Below are positions 26,214 through 33,694 of a stretch of 45,071 nt of DNA, piece after piece (position 1 is the first letter of the stretch; every line of letters starts with the position of its first letter). The position numbers and the translations under genes were made by a program. The stretch lies in the NCBI GenBank assembly GCA_017468745.1, contig JAFUHS010000130.1:1-45071 (forward strand), given 5' to 3'. The stretch comes from Treponema sp. Lineage in GTDB: Bacteria > Spirochaetota > Spirochaetia > Treponematales > Treponemataceae. The notes beneath the pieces are model-generated. The model was not told where the DNA came from. It did no database searches and was given only the letters and a program-made list of their open reading frames with translations.

Positions 26214-26237
26214 AAAACGAGGAGTTTAACTAAAAAA

Positions 26238-27719
26238 GTGACGAACCTGAAATACACTCCAGAAGAGCCAATTGCCGCCATTGCAACAGCCTTAGCGCCT
26301 GGTGCACTGGGGATTGTCCGCTGTTCGGGTAAAAATTGTATCGGACTTCTCTCAAAGATTTTCTCCCGCCCAAAAGCCCTGCTGGAGGCCGAGGGAAACA
26401 CAATCGTCTACGGCTGGATTCAAACAATTAGTAATGAGAAATTAGAAGTTAGCAATTATAAAGACGATGGGAAGGAGTCGGGGCGAGAAAAGTCCTGTGC
26501 GTTACACATTGCTAATCCTTCATTACATAAACTGGACGAAGTTTTGGTTTCTGTTTTTAGGGGACCAAGGTCTTTTACTGGCGAAGATATGGTTGAGATT
26601 TCCTGTCACGGTGGCGTTCATGTCGTTCAGACGATCTTTAACCTTCTGTTAAAAAATGGTTTCCGCAGGGCAGAGAAGGGGGAATTTACCTTCCGCGCTT
26701 ACATAAATGGCAAGACAGATTTGACAAAAGCTGAGGCAGTCCGCGAAATCATCGATTCAAAGACAGATGAGAGCCAGGATCGGGCTGCGGGGCGGCTGGC
26801 TGGAAATCTCTACGAGACGATTGACGGCGTAAAAAAGCATATAATCGATACTCTTGCCGCCATTGAAGTTGAGATTGAATATCCTGAGGACGAAGAAACT
26901 ATTGCCGATTCCTTTGATGCCAGCGAGCTTGAAAAAGCGAAATTAGCGCTCACTGAATTGCGTGACTCATGGAAAAGCGAAAAAATCTATCAGGACGGAG
27001 CCAGGGTTGTCCTATGCGGCCGCACGAATGCAGGAAAATCTTCTCTATTTAATGCGCTTTTAAAAGAAGACCGGGCTATTGTCAGCGATATTGAAGGCAC
27101 GACACGGGATTTTATAGAGAGCTGGATTGATTTTGACGGAATCCCCGCCCGGCTTTTTGATACGGCGGGCTTACGCGAGACCAGCGATGTGATTGAGGCG
27201 GTGGGTGTTGAGCGGACAAAAGACTTGAGTGAAGAGGCGGACTTGATTCTTTATCTTGTGGATTCAAAAAACGGAATCAACCAAGAGGATCAGGCTTTTA
27301 TCAGTGAGCATACTTCTGCTGCGGCAAAAAAAATACCTTTGATTCTTGTCTGGAATAAATGTGAGTTTAGTGAAGGAAAATTTGCTCCACTGAATGTTGC
27401 TGACATTCCTCAGGTCAAAATTTCGGCTAAAAAAGGTCTGGGATTAGGAGAGTTAAGCGAGACGGTGAGAAAAAGCCTTTCTGTTGCCGAAAAATCAGAG
27501 CGGAACAGCACAGGTCTTGGCTCAGAGCGGCAGAAAATTGCGGTGGAGAAAGCTCTTGAAAGCGTGAGCCATGCTCTTGCCTTGACGGAAGATTATGCTT
27601 TGGATGCCGTGGTGCAGGATTTAGAGGATGCCCTTGATTTCCTCGGAGAAATTACGGGTGATGTTACTCCGGAAGATGTTCTTGATTCAATTTTTTCACA
27701 TTTTTGTGTCGGAAAATAG
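26238..27719 (+). CDS. mnmE: tRNA modification GTPase MnmE
   Basis: MnmE works with MnmG to place the (carboxy)aminomethyl group on the wobble uridine (U34) of certain tRNAs. The 493-aa protein has the N-terminal folate-binding domain (PIAAIATALAPGALGIVRCSG, FTGEDMVEISCHGG, AEKGEFTFRAYINGKTDLTKAEAV). It then has the G domain with GRTNAGKSS, GTTRD, DTAGLRE and WNKC, and the conserved C-terminal FCVGK. The G4 motif reads NKCE where NKxD is usual. An extra segment of about 30 residues lies between YGWI and the conserved LDEVLVSVFRGPRSFTGEDM block; its DNA is a repeat with inverted arms. The start is GTG; an AGGAG stands 13 bases away, which is far, but no other start is available. Confidence 0.95.
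   Translation: MTNLKYTPEEPIAAIATALAPGALGIVRCSGKNCIGLLSKIFSRPKALLEAEGNTIVYGWIQTISNEKLEVSNYKDDGKESGREKSCALHIANPSLHKLDEVLVSVFRGPRSFTGEDMVEISCHGGVHVVQTIFNLLLKNGFRRAEKGEFTFRAYINGKTDLTKAEAVREIIDSKTDESQDRAAGRLAGNLYETIDGVKKHIIDTLAAIEVEIEYPEDEETIADSFDASELEKAKLALTELRDSWKSEKIYQDGARVVLCGRTNAGKSSLFNALLKEDRAIVSDIEGTTRDFIESWIDFDGIPARLFDTAGLRETSDVIEAVGVERTKDLSEEADLILYLVDSKNGINQEDQAFISEHTSAAAKKIPLILVWNKCEFSEGKFAPLNVADIPQVKISAKKGLGLGELSETVRKSLSVAEKSERNSTGLGSERQKIAVEKALESVSHALALTEDYALDAVVQDLEDALDFLGEITGDVTPEDVLDSIFSHFCVGK
26431..26526. repeat. Palindromic element inserted in frame in mnmE
   Basis: The left arm begins GTAATGA (26431-26437) and ends TTAGCAAT (26449-26456). The right arm is ATTGCTAA (26508-26515) to TCATTAC (26520-26526), so the outer and inner motifs are inverted copies. 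The segment encodes about 30 residues that are not part of the MnmE family as I know it. Confidence 0.6.
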
Positions 27720-27807
27720 AATGGGAATTTTTTCTCTAGAATGTCTAATTCTATTTAATATTTGAAAAAATAAGCTGGAGTTTATTGAGGCGATGATAAA
27801 AGTTGAG

Positions 27808-27836
27808 TTGCGGAATCGTTTTTTGTTTGCTACAAT
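27808..27836 (+). promoter_or_regulatory. Promoter before the barrel-like gene
   Basis: TTGCGG (27808-27813) and TACAAT (27831-27836) are 17 bp apart. The preceding 27720-27800 holds only a weak AATAGAAT/ATTCTATT hairpin (27715-27755) that may end mnmE transcription. Confidence 0.5.
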
Positions 27837-27866
27837 AGGAATATCTGTATCGAGAGGATGTGTATC

Positions 27867-29033
27867 GTGAATAAATTAAATAAATCCCGAATCTTGCTGG
27901 CTGTGGTCGTTAGTCTCGCTTGTTCCTTCTCAGTTTTTGCACAGGCTTCTGATGATGTTCGGGATGCCTTCCAAAAAATTGACATGGCTATTGCTTCTCG
28001 TTCTACGGAATCAATTTCGAAAGTTCTTGCAGACAACAAATCTTCACCAAATTACTCACTGATTGAGAATTACACGCTCAAAAAAACAAGGCAGCTGATT
28101 ATTACCGACAATCTTGAATTTGCACGACAGACATCCCTTGCAGTTATCGATAATAATATTGAAAATTTTGACGCAGTTGAGTTATACTCATACATTGATA
28201 AGGCGATTCTGAATCAGCAGGCTGCGAATCAGGCGGCAGAAAACCGTCGTCGTCTTGAGGAAGAGAGAATCGCGGCCCGCAATGCAAAATCAAAACAGCA
28301 GATTGCAAGCCGTGGAAATTATCAGGTTGTTAATACGGCATCTGGTCAGGAAGTCTATGTAAACGAGCAGCAGGCTTCTTTCTCTTCATGGGTTTGGACT
28401 GTAAAACTTGGATTGGCGGATTTTGTTTACCAAAAAATAAGCGAGCCGGATTATTCAAGTCTGAAATATGGTCTTGCTGTCGGGGCAAATATTTTCCGTC
28501 CTTCAGAGCGTTTTGTTATCGGAGCTGACATTTTTGCAGATGCACATATCGTTACTTTTTCTACATCAGGAGGTATCGATATAAGTGACAAAGATCGGGA
28601 AAAGGAGCCCCCGCAAGAATTCTTTATTTCTGGTCGCTTTGTTCCTGAACTTGCTTTTGCCGATTTAAGCAAATATTTCTTTTTGCGGGCAGGTCTTTCG
28701 GCTCATATGCTTGCTTCAAATGATCGTGACAGAACGGGGACGCAATCAACATTCATATCCCCTGTTGTTGGAGTGGCCATCGACAGTCTGCCTCTAGGTG
28801 AGGCTCAGTTCAGGTTATTTTACGATTATGATTTAGGTCACTTCATGTATGAGGAGTTAAAATCCGCAATGGAATTTGGCGGCTCTATCCTGCTTCCGAT
28901 GGCTGTCAACGACAAAACAAAAGTTGGCATTGAGCTGGGAGCACAAAACCTGCTTCTTCTAAAAGATGAGGGAGGAATCGAAAATCGAACAAAAATCACA
29001 TTTGCAATTGGAGTTGGAAATGTTACAAAATAG
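27867..29033 (+). CDS. Exported protein with C-terminal outer-membrane barrel-like region
   Basis: The 388-aa protein has a signal peptide (ILLAVVVSLACSFSVFAQA). A helical region (about 20-125) with a basic, glutamine-rich stretch AANQAAENRRRLEEERIAARNAK comes next. Residues 150-388 have alternating strand character typical of small outer-membrane barrels (YGLAVGANIFRPSERFVIGADIF, KYFFLRAGLSAHML, AQFRLFYDYDLGHFMYEEL, TKITFAIGVGNV). I cannot name a family. GTG 27867 is chosen because AGAGG lies nine bases upstream; ATG 27858 directly abuts that site and would be too close. The 3' end overlaps the next gene's likely start, suggesting one transcript and a joint envelope function. Confidence 0.7.
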   Translation: MNKLNKSRILLAVVVSLACSFSVFAQASDDVRDAFQKIDMAIASRSTESISKVLADNKSSPNYSLIENYTLKKTRQLIITDNLEFARQTSLAVIDNNIENFDAVELYSYIDKAILNQQAANQAAENRRRLEEERIAARNAKSKQQIASRGNYQVVNTASGQEVYVNEQQASFSSWVWTVKLGLADFVYQKISEPDYSSLKYGLAVGANIFRPSERFVIGADIFADAHIVTFSTSGGIDISDKDREKEPPQEFFISGRFVPELAFADLSKYFFLRAGLSAHMLASNDRDRTGTQSTFISPVVGVAIDSLPLGEAQFRLFYDYDLGHFMYEELKSAMEFGGSILLPMAVNDKTKVGIELGAQNLLLLKDEGGIENRTKITFAIGVGNVTK

Positions 29034-30480
29034 TATGAATAAAAAAACTTTCTTATTTGCAATCCTCTGTGTTTTTGCAGTTGGATTTATGTTTGCCCAG
29101 TCGGCTGCGACCGAAAAACTGATAAATGACAGGTTGACAAAGGCCGCTGATTGTCTGGATAACGGTCAGTTCAAAGATGCTTACAATTATGTAAATTCAA
29201 CCTTGTTGCTCTCAAACAAGGACGAGCTTCCCGGACGGGTTATTTTGGTTGCTCAGCAGACATACCGAAAGTTCCTCGAAAACATGTCAAAAACGGGTAA
29301 GTTTGATGATTTCGAAGATGTTTTAATGAGGGTTCAGGCATATCCTAAAATCGGCGAAGACCCTCAGGTTCAAAAATTCATCAAGATTATTCAGCAGCAG
29401 CAGGTCGATGCAAAAGAGGCTGCCCGTGACGCAAAAACCCACGAGATGATGGAGAATTTATCTAAATCTCAGCAGGCCGGAAACGAAGAGATATTAAAGT
29501 CAATCAATGAAAGCAATGAGAGCATGATTAACTCTGTATCAGACAAAATGAATACGGCTATTGAGTCTGTCGGTGAAAAAACGGCAACGGCTGTCCGTGA
29601 GGTCAGCGAGCATACAACGAATACAATGAGGGAAATCAGCAAAACCAGCAATAAGACGATTTGGATTATTGCTATTCTGGGTGGCTTGATTTTCGTTATC
29701 GTATTTATTCTTGTCTTCATCGGTATTAAGACAGCCCAGCGCAATTCAGCCCTTCAGGCAGAACAGCTGGATTCAACCCTCAAGCTTATCGCTGGCATGC
29801 AGCAGGCAAACAATCAGCTTCTTCTCGGTGGTGTCACTGATCTCAATGGCATGGGGTTGAAATCTGCCGGAAGTTCTCGTTGGGGGGTTGACGCTCTCCC
29901 TGCTCCTGAAATGAATGATGATGAAAAAGCCGAGCTTAAGCAACTCGTTATTGATTGTGAAAAACTCGGTTCAGAAATCGATGCGGTTACCAAACGAAAA
30001 AATAATTCAAAGAATGTCAGCGAACTGGTATACAAATTGTCAATGCAGTTGGGCTTGAATCAGAATTCTTCAATGATTTATTTCGCGGCCTCTATGGTTT
30101 ATGATGCGGGTTTCCTTGCTGTTCCAGAAGAATTGCTTGAGGCTGAGTCTCTTACCCCCGAGCAGCGTGAGCAGCTCCGAGATCATGTTAATCTGTATGA
30201 GCAGTACATGGGCTTTGTTCCCCGAAAGTATTGGGATATTTTCGAAGATGCGGCAAAGTATCATCATGAAAATACAGACGGCAGTGGCTACCATGGTCTC
30301 TCTGGCGAAGATATTCCCCAGATTGCCCGTCTTATTCATGTGGCTGAAAGTTATAACTCTCTTATCAGCCGACGAAATTACAAGCAGATTATGGATAAAG
30401 AGACGGCTATTCAGGAACTTGAGTCTAAGCCTAATCTCTATGACATTGAGGTCGTAAAAGTATTGGATTCAATCGTTTAA
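29020..30480 (+). CDS. Membrane-tethered protein with degenerate HD-GYP domain
   Basis: The 486-aa protein has a signal sequence (KKTFLFAILCVFAVGFMFA), an extracytoplasmic helical region, a transmembrane segment around residues 213-236 (IWIIAILGGLIFVIVFILVF) and a C-terminal HD-GYP-like domain. HD-GYP enzymes cleave cyclic di-GMP. Here HHENTDGSGYHGLSGEDIP matches HHE..DGSGYP.GL.GE.IP except that GYP is GYH. The usual HD is YD (MVYDAGFLAVPEELL), and the later AD is AE (HVAESYNSL). Loss of these metal ligands suggests weak or no hydrolysis and perhaps a sensor or binding role. ATG 29020 has GGAG six bases upstream and overlaps the previous gene by 14 bp; ATG 29035 (MNKKTF) is the alternative. 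Confidence 0.75.
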   Translation: MLQNSMNKKTFLFAILCVFAVGFMFAQSAATEKLINDRLTKAADCLDNGQFKDAYNYVNSTLLLSNKDELPGRVILVAQQTYRKFLENMSKTGKFDDFEDVLMRVQAYPKIGEDPQVQKFIKIIQQQQVDAKEAARDAKTHEMMENLSKSQQAGNEEILKSINESNESMINSVSDKMNTAIESVGEKTATAVREVSEHTTNTMREISKTSNKTIWIIAILGGLIFVIVFILVFIGIKTAQRNSALQAEQLDSTLKLIAGMQQANNQLLLGGVTDLNGMGLKSAGSSRWGVDALPAPEMNDDEKAELKQLVIDCEKLGSEIDAVTKRKNNSKNVSELVYKLSMQLGLNQNSSMIYFAASMVYDAGFLAVPEELLEAESLTPEQREQLRDHVNLYEQYMGFVPRKYWDIFEDAAKYHHENTDGSGYHGLSGEDIPQIARLIHVAESYNSLISRRNYKQIMDKETAIQELESKPNLYDIEVVKVLDSIV

Positions 30481-30506
30481 AAACACTGAATAAATACAGA
30501 CTGTGC

Positions 30507-30543
30507 GATACCTGCAGTTTTTCTGTGGGTATCTTTTTTTTTC
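30507..30543 (+). terminator. Rho-independent terminator
   Basis: GATACCTGCAG (30507-30517) pairs with CTGTGGGTATC (30523-30533), two G-U pairs included, around TTTTT. It is followed by about ten T, and ends the barrel/HD-GYP transcript. Confidence 0.85.
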
Positions 30544-30550
30544 TTGAAAG

Positions 30551-30570
30551 AATTGTTATACTTAACAATT
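30551..30570. promoter_or_regulatory. Perfect dyad upstream of glmS (candidate operator)
   Basis: AATTGTTA-TACT-TAACAATT is a perfect 8-bp inverted repeat with a 4-bp spacer, ending 23 bp before the glmS start. It overlaps the only A+T-rich promoter-like stretch, so a repressor site is plausible. A glmS ribozyme was not recognised. Confidence 0.45.
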
Positions 30571-30593
30571 ATATTTTATTTTGGGGATTTTTT

Positions 30594-32441
30594 ATGTGTG
30601 GAATCGTCGGTTATGTCGGCTCAAAGCAGGCAACTCCCGTTCTTATTAATGGTCTTAAAAAACTTGAATATCGTGGTTATGACTCTGCTGGAATTGCCGT
30701 TCTGTCAGAAGACTCCGATGAAATTTTGGTTCGTAAATCAAAAGGCGCCCTCAAATTCCTTGAAGAGAAAATCGCTGATGAGGTGATAAAAGGTTCTGTG
30801 GGAATCGGTCACACCCGCTGGGCAACTCACGGGGAACCCAGCGATTTAAATTCTCACCCCCACACAAATGTTTCTGGCACAATCGCCGTCGTTCACAACG
30901 GAATCATCGAAAATTATGCAAAACTCAAGGCCTGGCTCCAGGATCAGGGAGTTGTTTTTAAAAGCCAGACTGATACCGAAGTCATCGCCCACTTAATCAA
31001 TTATTTTTATGAAAAGACAGGCGAGATTTTTAAGGCGGTTCTTGAAACCCTTCACCGCCTTGAAGGAAGCTATGCCCTTGGTGTCGTCTGCACGAAATTT
31101 CCCGACCGCGTTATTGCAGCCCGAAAGGAAAGTCCTCTTATTGTAGGTCTTGGAAAGGATGAAAATTTTATCGCCTCAGATGTTCCTGCCGTCCTTGAAT
31201 ATACCCGCGATGTCTACTATCTCAATCAGAATGAGCTTGCAGTCCTTTACAATGACCATGTTGATTTGTTTGACTCGTACGGCAACAAGGTAATCCGCCA
31301 GCCTTCTCATGTTGAGTGGGATATGGCCAGCGCCGAAAAGGGCGGATATGCCCACTTCATGCTCAAGGAAATCCATGAGCAGCCCAAGGCTCTTACAGAC
31401 ACTCTCCGCCCCCGCTTAGTTTACGAAGGCGAAAAGCCGGTTGACATAAAATTTGACGAAATTGATTTCGGCGAAGACTGGAAGCAGGCTGGAAGAATCG
31501 TGATTACGGCCTGCGGCACGGCTTATCATGCCGGTGTCGTCGGAAAGTACGCCTTTGAGAAATTCGCGCGGATTCCTGTGGCCGTTGATGTGGCTTCTGA
31601 ATTCCGCTACCGGAATCCCATCCTCAACAAAAATGACATCTTCATCGTGATTTCCCAGTCTGGTGAAACCGCTGACACTCTGGCTGCCCTCCGCCTTGCA
31701 AAAGAGGCTGGAGCCAAGGTCATTGCAATCACAAACTGTGTCGGCTCTACCGTAAGCCGGGAGGCAGACGAAGTAATCTACACTTGGGCAGGTCCTGAAA
31801 TCGCCGTGGCCTCAACAAAAGCCTACACAACCCAGCTCATGTGCCTTTATCTCCTTGCAATCAAACTTGGAAAAGAGCGGGGGAATATCTCTTCTTCTGA
31901 ATACGAGGCTCTGCTTTCTCAAATCCAGCAGATTCCTGCAAAAGCCCAGGAAATCGTTGACAATCAGACAGAAATCCAGAAATTCGCTTCCCAGCAGTTC
32001 AATAAATCAAAGATTTTCTACATCGGCCGCTTATTTGATTCGGCTTCCTCTCTGGAAAGCGCACTCAAACTTAAAGAAGTCAGCTACATGCACTGTGAGG
32101 CCTTTGCCGCAGGTGAGTTGAAGCACGGTCCCATTGCCCTTGTTGATTCGGATACCCTCGTCGTCGCCATTGCCACCGAGCCGGCTCTCTACGAAAAACT
32201 TGCCTCAAATATTGTTGAGGTAAAAAGCCGTGGGGCTGTCACAATGGCAATCACCCTGGATAAAAAAGGCGCATTTGATTCCTGCTGCAACTCGGTGATT
32301 ACAATCCCGGACACCGACGCGGCCTTAGCCTCAATGCTTTCGATTATCCCTGCCCAGCTTTTCGCCTATTACTGTTCAGTCCTCAAAGGAAACGACCCGG
32401 ATAAACCGCGAAACCTGGCAAAATCAGTAACGGTGGAGTAA
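30594..32441 (+). CDS. glmS: Glutamine--fructose-6-phosphate aminotransferase (isomerizing)
   Basis: GlmS makes glucosamine-6-phosphate from fructose-6-phosphate and glutamine, the first step towards UDP-GlcNAc for peptidoglycan. The 615-aa length is typical. The protein starts MCGIVGYVG, with Cys2 as the glutaminase nucleophile after removal of Met. It continues with KLEYRGYDSAGIAV, GIGHTRWATHGEP, HPHTN and HNGIIENY. The two SIS sugar-isomerase domains follow, with TACGTAYHAGVVGKY, ISQSGETADTLAALR, STKAYTTQL and ELKHGPIALV, and the conserved C-terminus DKPRNLAKSVTVE. Start 30594 is fixed by the catalytic cysteine; GGGGA lies upstream. It stands alone between terminators. Confidence 0.97.
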   Translation: MCGIVGYVGSKQATPVLINGLKKLEYRGYDSAGIAVLSEDSDEILVRKSKGALKFLEEKIADEVIKGSVGIGHTRWATHGEPSDLNSHPHTNVSGTIAVVHNGIIENYAKLKAWLQDQGVVFKSQTDTEVIAHLINYFYEKTGEIFKAVLETLHRLEGSYALGVVCTKFPDRVIAARKESPLIVGLGKDENFIASDVPAVLEYTRDVYYLNQNELAVLYNDHVDLFDSYGNKVIRQPSHVEWDMASAEKGGYAHFMLKEIHEQPKALTDTLRPRLVYEGEKPVDIKFDEIDFGEDWKQAGRIVITACGTAYHAGVVGKYAFEKFARIPVAVDVASEFRYRNPILNKNDIFIVISQSGETADTLAALRLAKEAGAKVIAITNCVGSTVSREADEVIYTWAGPEIAVASTKAYTTQLMCLYLLAIKLGKERGNISSSEYEALLSQIQQIPAKAQEIVDNQTEIQKFASQQFNKSKIFYIGRLFDSASSLESALKLKEVSYMHCEAFAAGELKHGPIALVDSDTLVVAIATEPALYEKLASNIVEVKSRGAVTMAITLDKKGAFDSCCNSVITIPDTDAALASMLSIIPAQLFAYYCSVLKGNDPDKPRNLAKSVTVE

Positions 32442-32443
32442 GT

Positions 32444-32479
32444 CGAAGTTAAAATTACATCCTTGTAATTTTAACTTCG
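32444..32479. terminator. 16-bp perfect hairpin after glmS
   Basis: The arms 32444-32459 and 32464-32479 are perfectly complementary around TCCT. No long T-run follows, so it may be a stabilising structure rather than the terminator itself. Confidence 0.6.
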
Positions 32480-32482
32480 CAC

Positions 32483-32556
32483 GAGAAAATTCTGTTCACC
32501 TAAAGGCAAACAGAATTTTCTCTCTTGTTTTTTCCGACATCCTGTCGGAAGTTTTT
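32483..32556 (+). terminator. Two further hairpins with T-runs
   Basis: GAGAAAATTCTGTT (32483-32496) pairs with AACAGAATTTTCTC (32509-32522) and is followed by a T-rich run. Then TTCCGACA (32532-32539) pairs with TGTCGGAA (32543-32550), followed by GTTTTTC. Together with the first hairpin this makes three stem-loops in about 115 bp. The rest of the gap (32557-32644) contains a short tandem AATCTGCGCT repeat. Confidence 0.7.
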
Positions 32557-32644
32557 CTAATATTTAAGAAGGATTTTCGTAATTTAAAAGAAAAAATCTG
32601 CGCTAATCTGCGCTTATCGCGTCAAAATTAAACTTGGAGTAAAT

Positions 32645-33412
32645 ATGCGAATTCTTTGTCTTGGCGACAGCATAATGCAATATAACGATTTTTCGACTTT
32701 TCCTCAGACTGGCTGGGTTCAGGAATTGCGCCGCTTTTTCCCTGATGATACGGTCTGGCTTGATTTTGCCCGCAACGGACGAAGCACTAAGTCTTTTATC
32801 GACGAAGGCCGCTTTGAGCGCGTGATGACCGAAGCTCAAAAAGGGGATTTTGCCATGATTCAGTTTGCCCACAACGATGAAAAATCCGCCGACCCCACAA
32901 GATACACTTCCTGTGAAAAGGACGGGGCTTTCCGAAAGAACCTTTCTTACTTTGTGCGGGAATTACGCTCTAAGGGCGTAAAGCCTCTTTTGCTCACTCC
33001 AATGGCCCGCCGCATGTTTGAGAATGGCGAAATCAAAAATTCTCACGGAGAATACCCTCAGGCGATAATCGAGACTGCCGCAGAAGAAAAAGTTCCCTGC
33101 ATAGACATGAACGCCCTTACGATGGATTTTCTCTCTAAATGCGGAGAAGCCTCTTCCCGCCGATTCTACATGAACTTTGACTCAGGCCTTTACGAAAACT
33201 ACCCCGAAGGAAAAAGCGACAACAGCCATCTTCGTCCCGAAGGAGCAAACGCCTTCTCAAAAATCGCCGCAAATGAAATCCAAAAAATCAGCGAGAAATT
33301 CCCGGATTATAAAGAACTGTCAGAGTCCTGCATGAAAAACACCGCCTGCCGCTTTGACGACACCGGCGAAAACGAAGAGATTGACGACGAGTACACTGTC
33401 TTTCAGAAATAA
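32645..33412 (+). CDS. SGNH/GDSL-family esterase
   Basis: The 255-aa protein has the four SGNH blocks: GDS in LCLGDSIMQ (Ser about 9), Gly/Asn in FARNGRSTKSF, Asn in FAHNDEKSADP, and D-x-x-H in DNSHLRPEGANAF near residue 195. The phrase FAHND and the overall layout resemble rhamnogalacturonan acetylesterases (CE12), so deacetylation of pectin side chains is a reasonable guess and would fit a gut or rumen treponeme. No signal peptide is seen, so it should be cytoplasmic. A ribosome binding site (GGAG) lies six bases before the ATG. No neighbouring pectin genes are present to support the substrate. Confidence 0.85.
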   Translation: MRILCLGDSIMQYNDFSTFPQTGWVQELRRFFPDDTVWLDFARNGRSTKSFIDEGRFERVMTEAQKGDFAMIQFAHNDEKSADPTRYTSCEKDGAFRKNLSYFVRELRSKGVKPLLLTPMARRMFENGEIKNSHGEYPQAIIETAAEEKVPCIDMNALTMDFLSKCGEASSRRFYMNFDSGLYENYPEGKSDNSHLRPEGANAFSKIAANEIQKISEKFPDYKELSESCMKNTACRFDDTGENEEIDDEYTVFQK

Positions 33413-33438
33413 GTTTGTGTGCTTGACCTCTTATCAGA

Positions 33439-33468
33439 TTGACCAAAAGGCATAATTTCTGTTATAAT
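33439..33468 (+). promoter_or_regulatory. Strong promoter in front of the tRNA-like sequence
   Basis: TTGACC (33439-33444) and TATAAT (33463-33468) are 18 bp apart, 25 bp before the tRNA 5' end. Confidence 0.65.
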
Positions 33469-33493
33469 TTATTCACTTCATTTTTTGAAGTAT

Positions 33494-33558
33494 GGGCCAT
33501 TAGCTCAGCGGTTAGAGCAGAGGACTCATAATCCTTTGGTCCTTGGTTCAAATCTATG
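33494..33558 (+). tRNA. tRNA with CAT anticodon, 3' end disrupted (probable att site)
   Basis: The 5' acceptor strand GGGCCAT is followed by a normal D arm (GCTC/GAGC), an anticodon arm GAGGA-CTCATAA-TCCTT with anticodon CAT (Met or Ile2), a variable loop, and a T loop TTCAAAT (33547-33553). After that the sequence fails: the T stem has a mismatch, and the 3' acceptor strand expected as ATGGCCC is absent (GGACTAG is found). An integrase gene begins 137 bp downstream. I infer that the mobile element integrated into this gene and displaced its 3' end, so this is likely an att junction and a non-functional tRNA copy. Confidence 0.6.
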
Positions 33559-33647
33559 GACTAGATTGAATTTAACACTTCGGGATAGGTGCTAAATTCG
33601 TATAATACAAGCATTTACAAAATAATCTGACCTTTAGGTTTTTGAAA

Positions 33648-33676
33648 ATGTTAAGCAAATGTTAAGTGCTTAACAT
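33648..33676. promoter_or_regulatory. Iterated ATGTTAAG sites before the integrase gene
   Basis: ATGTTAAG occurs at 33648-33655 and 33659-33666 and inverted as CTTAACAT at 33669-33676. Such repeats close to an integrase are typical of arm-type binding sites or an operator. Confidence 0.4.
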
Positions 33677-33694
33677 AAAAACTTGGAGGTTCAA

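Noticed and set aside
30480-30594. glmS ribozyme
   Set aside because: The gap holds a terminator and a short dyad; there is not enough space or recognisable core sequence for the ribozyme.
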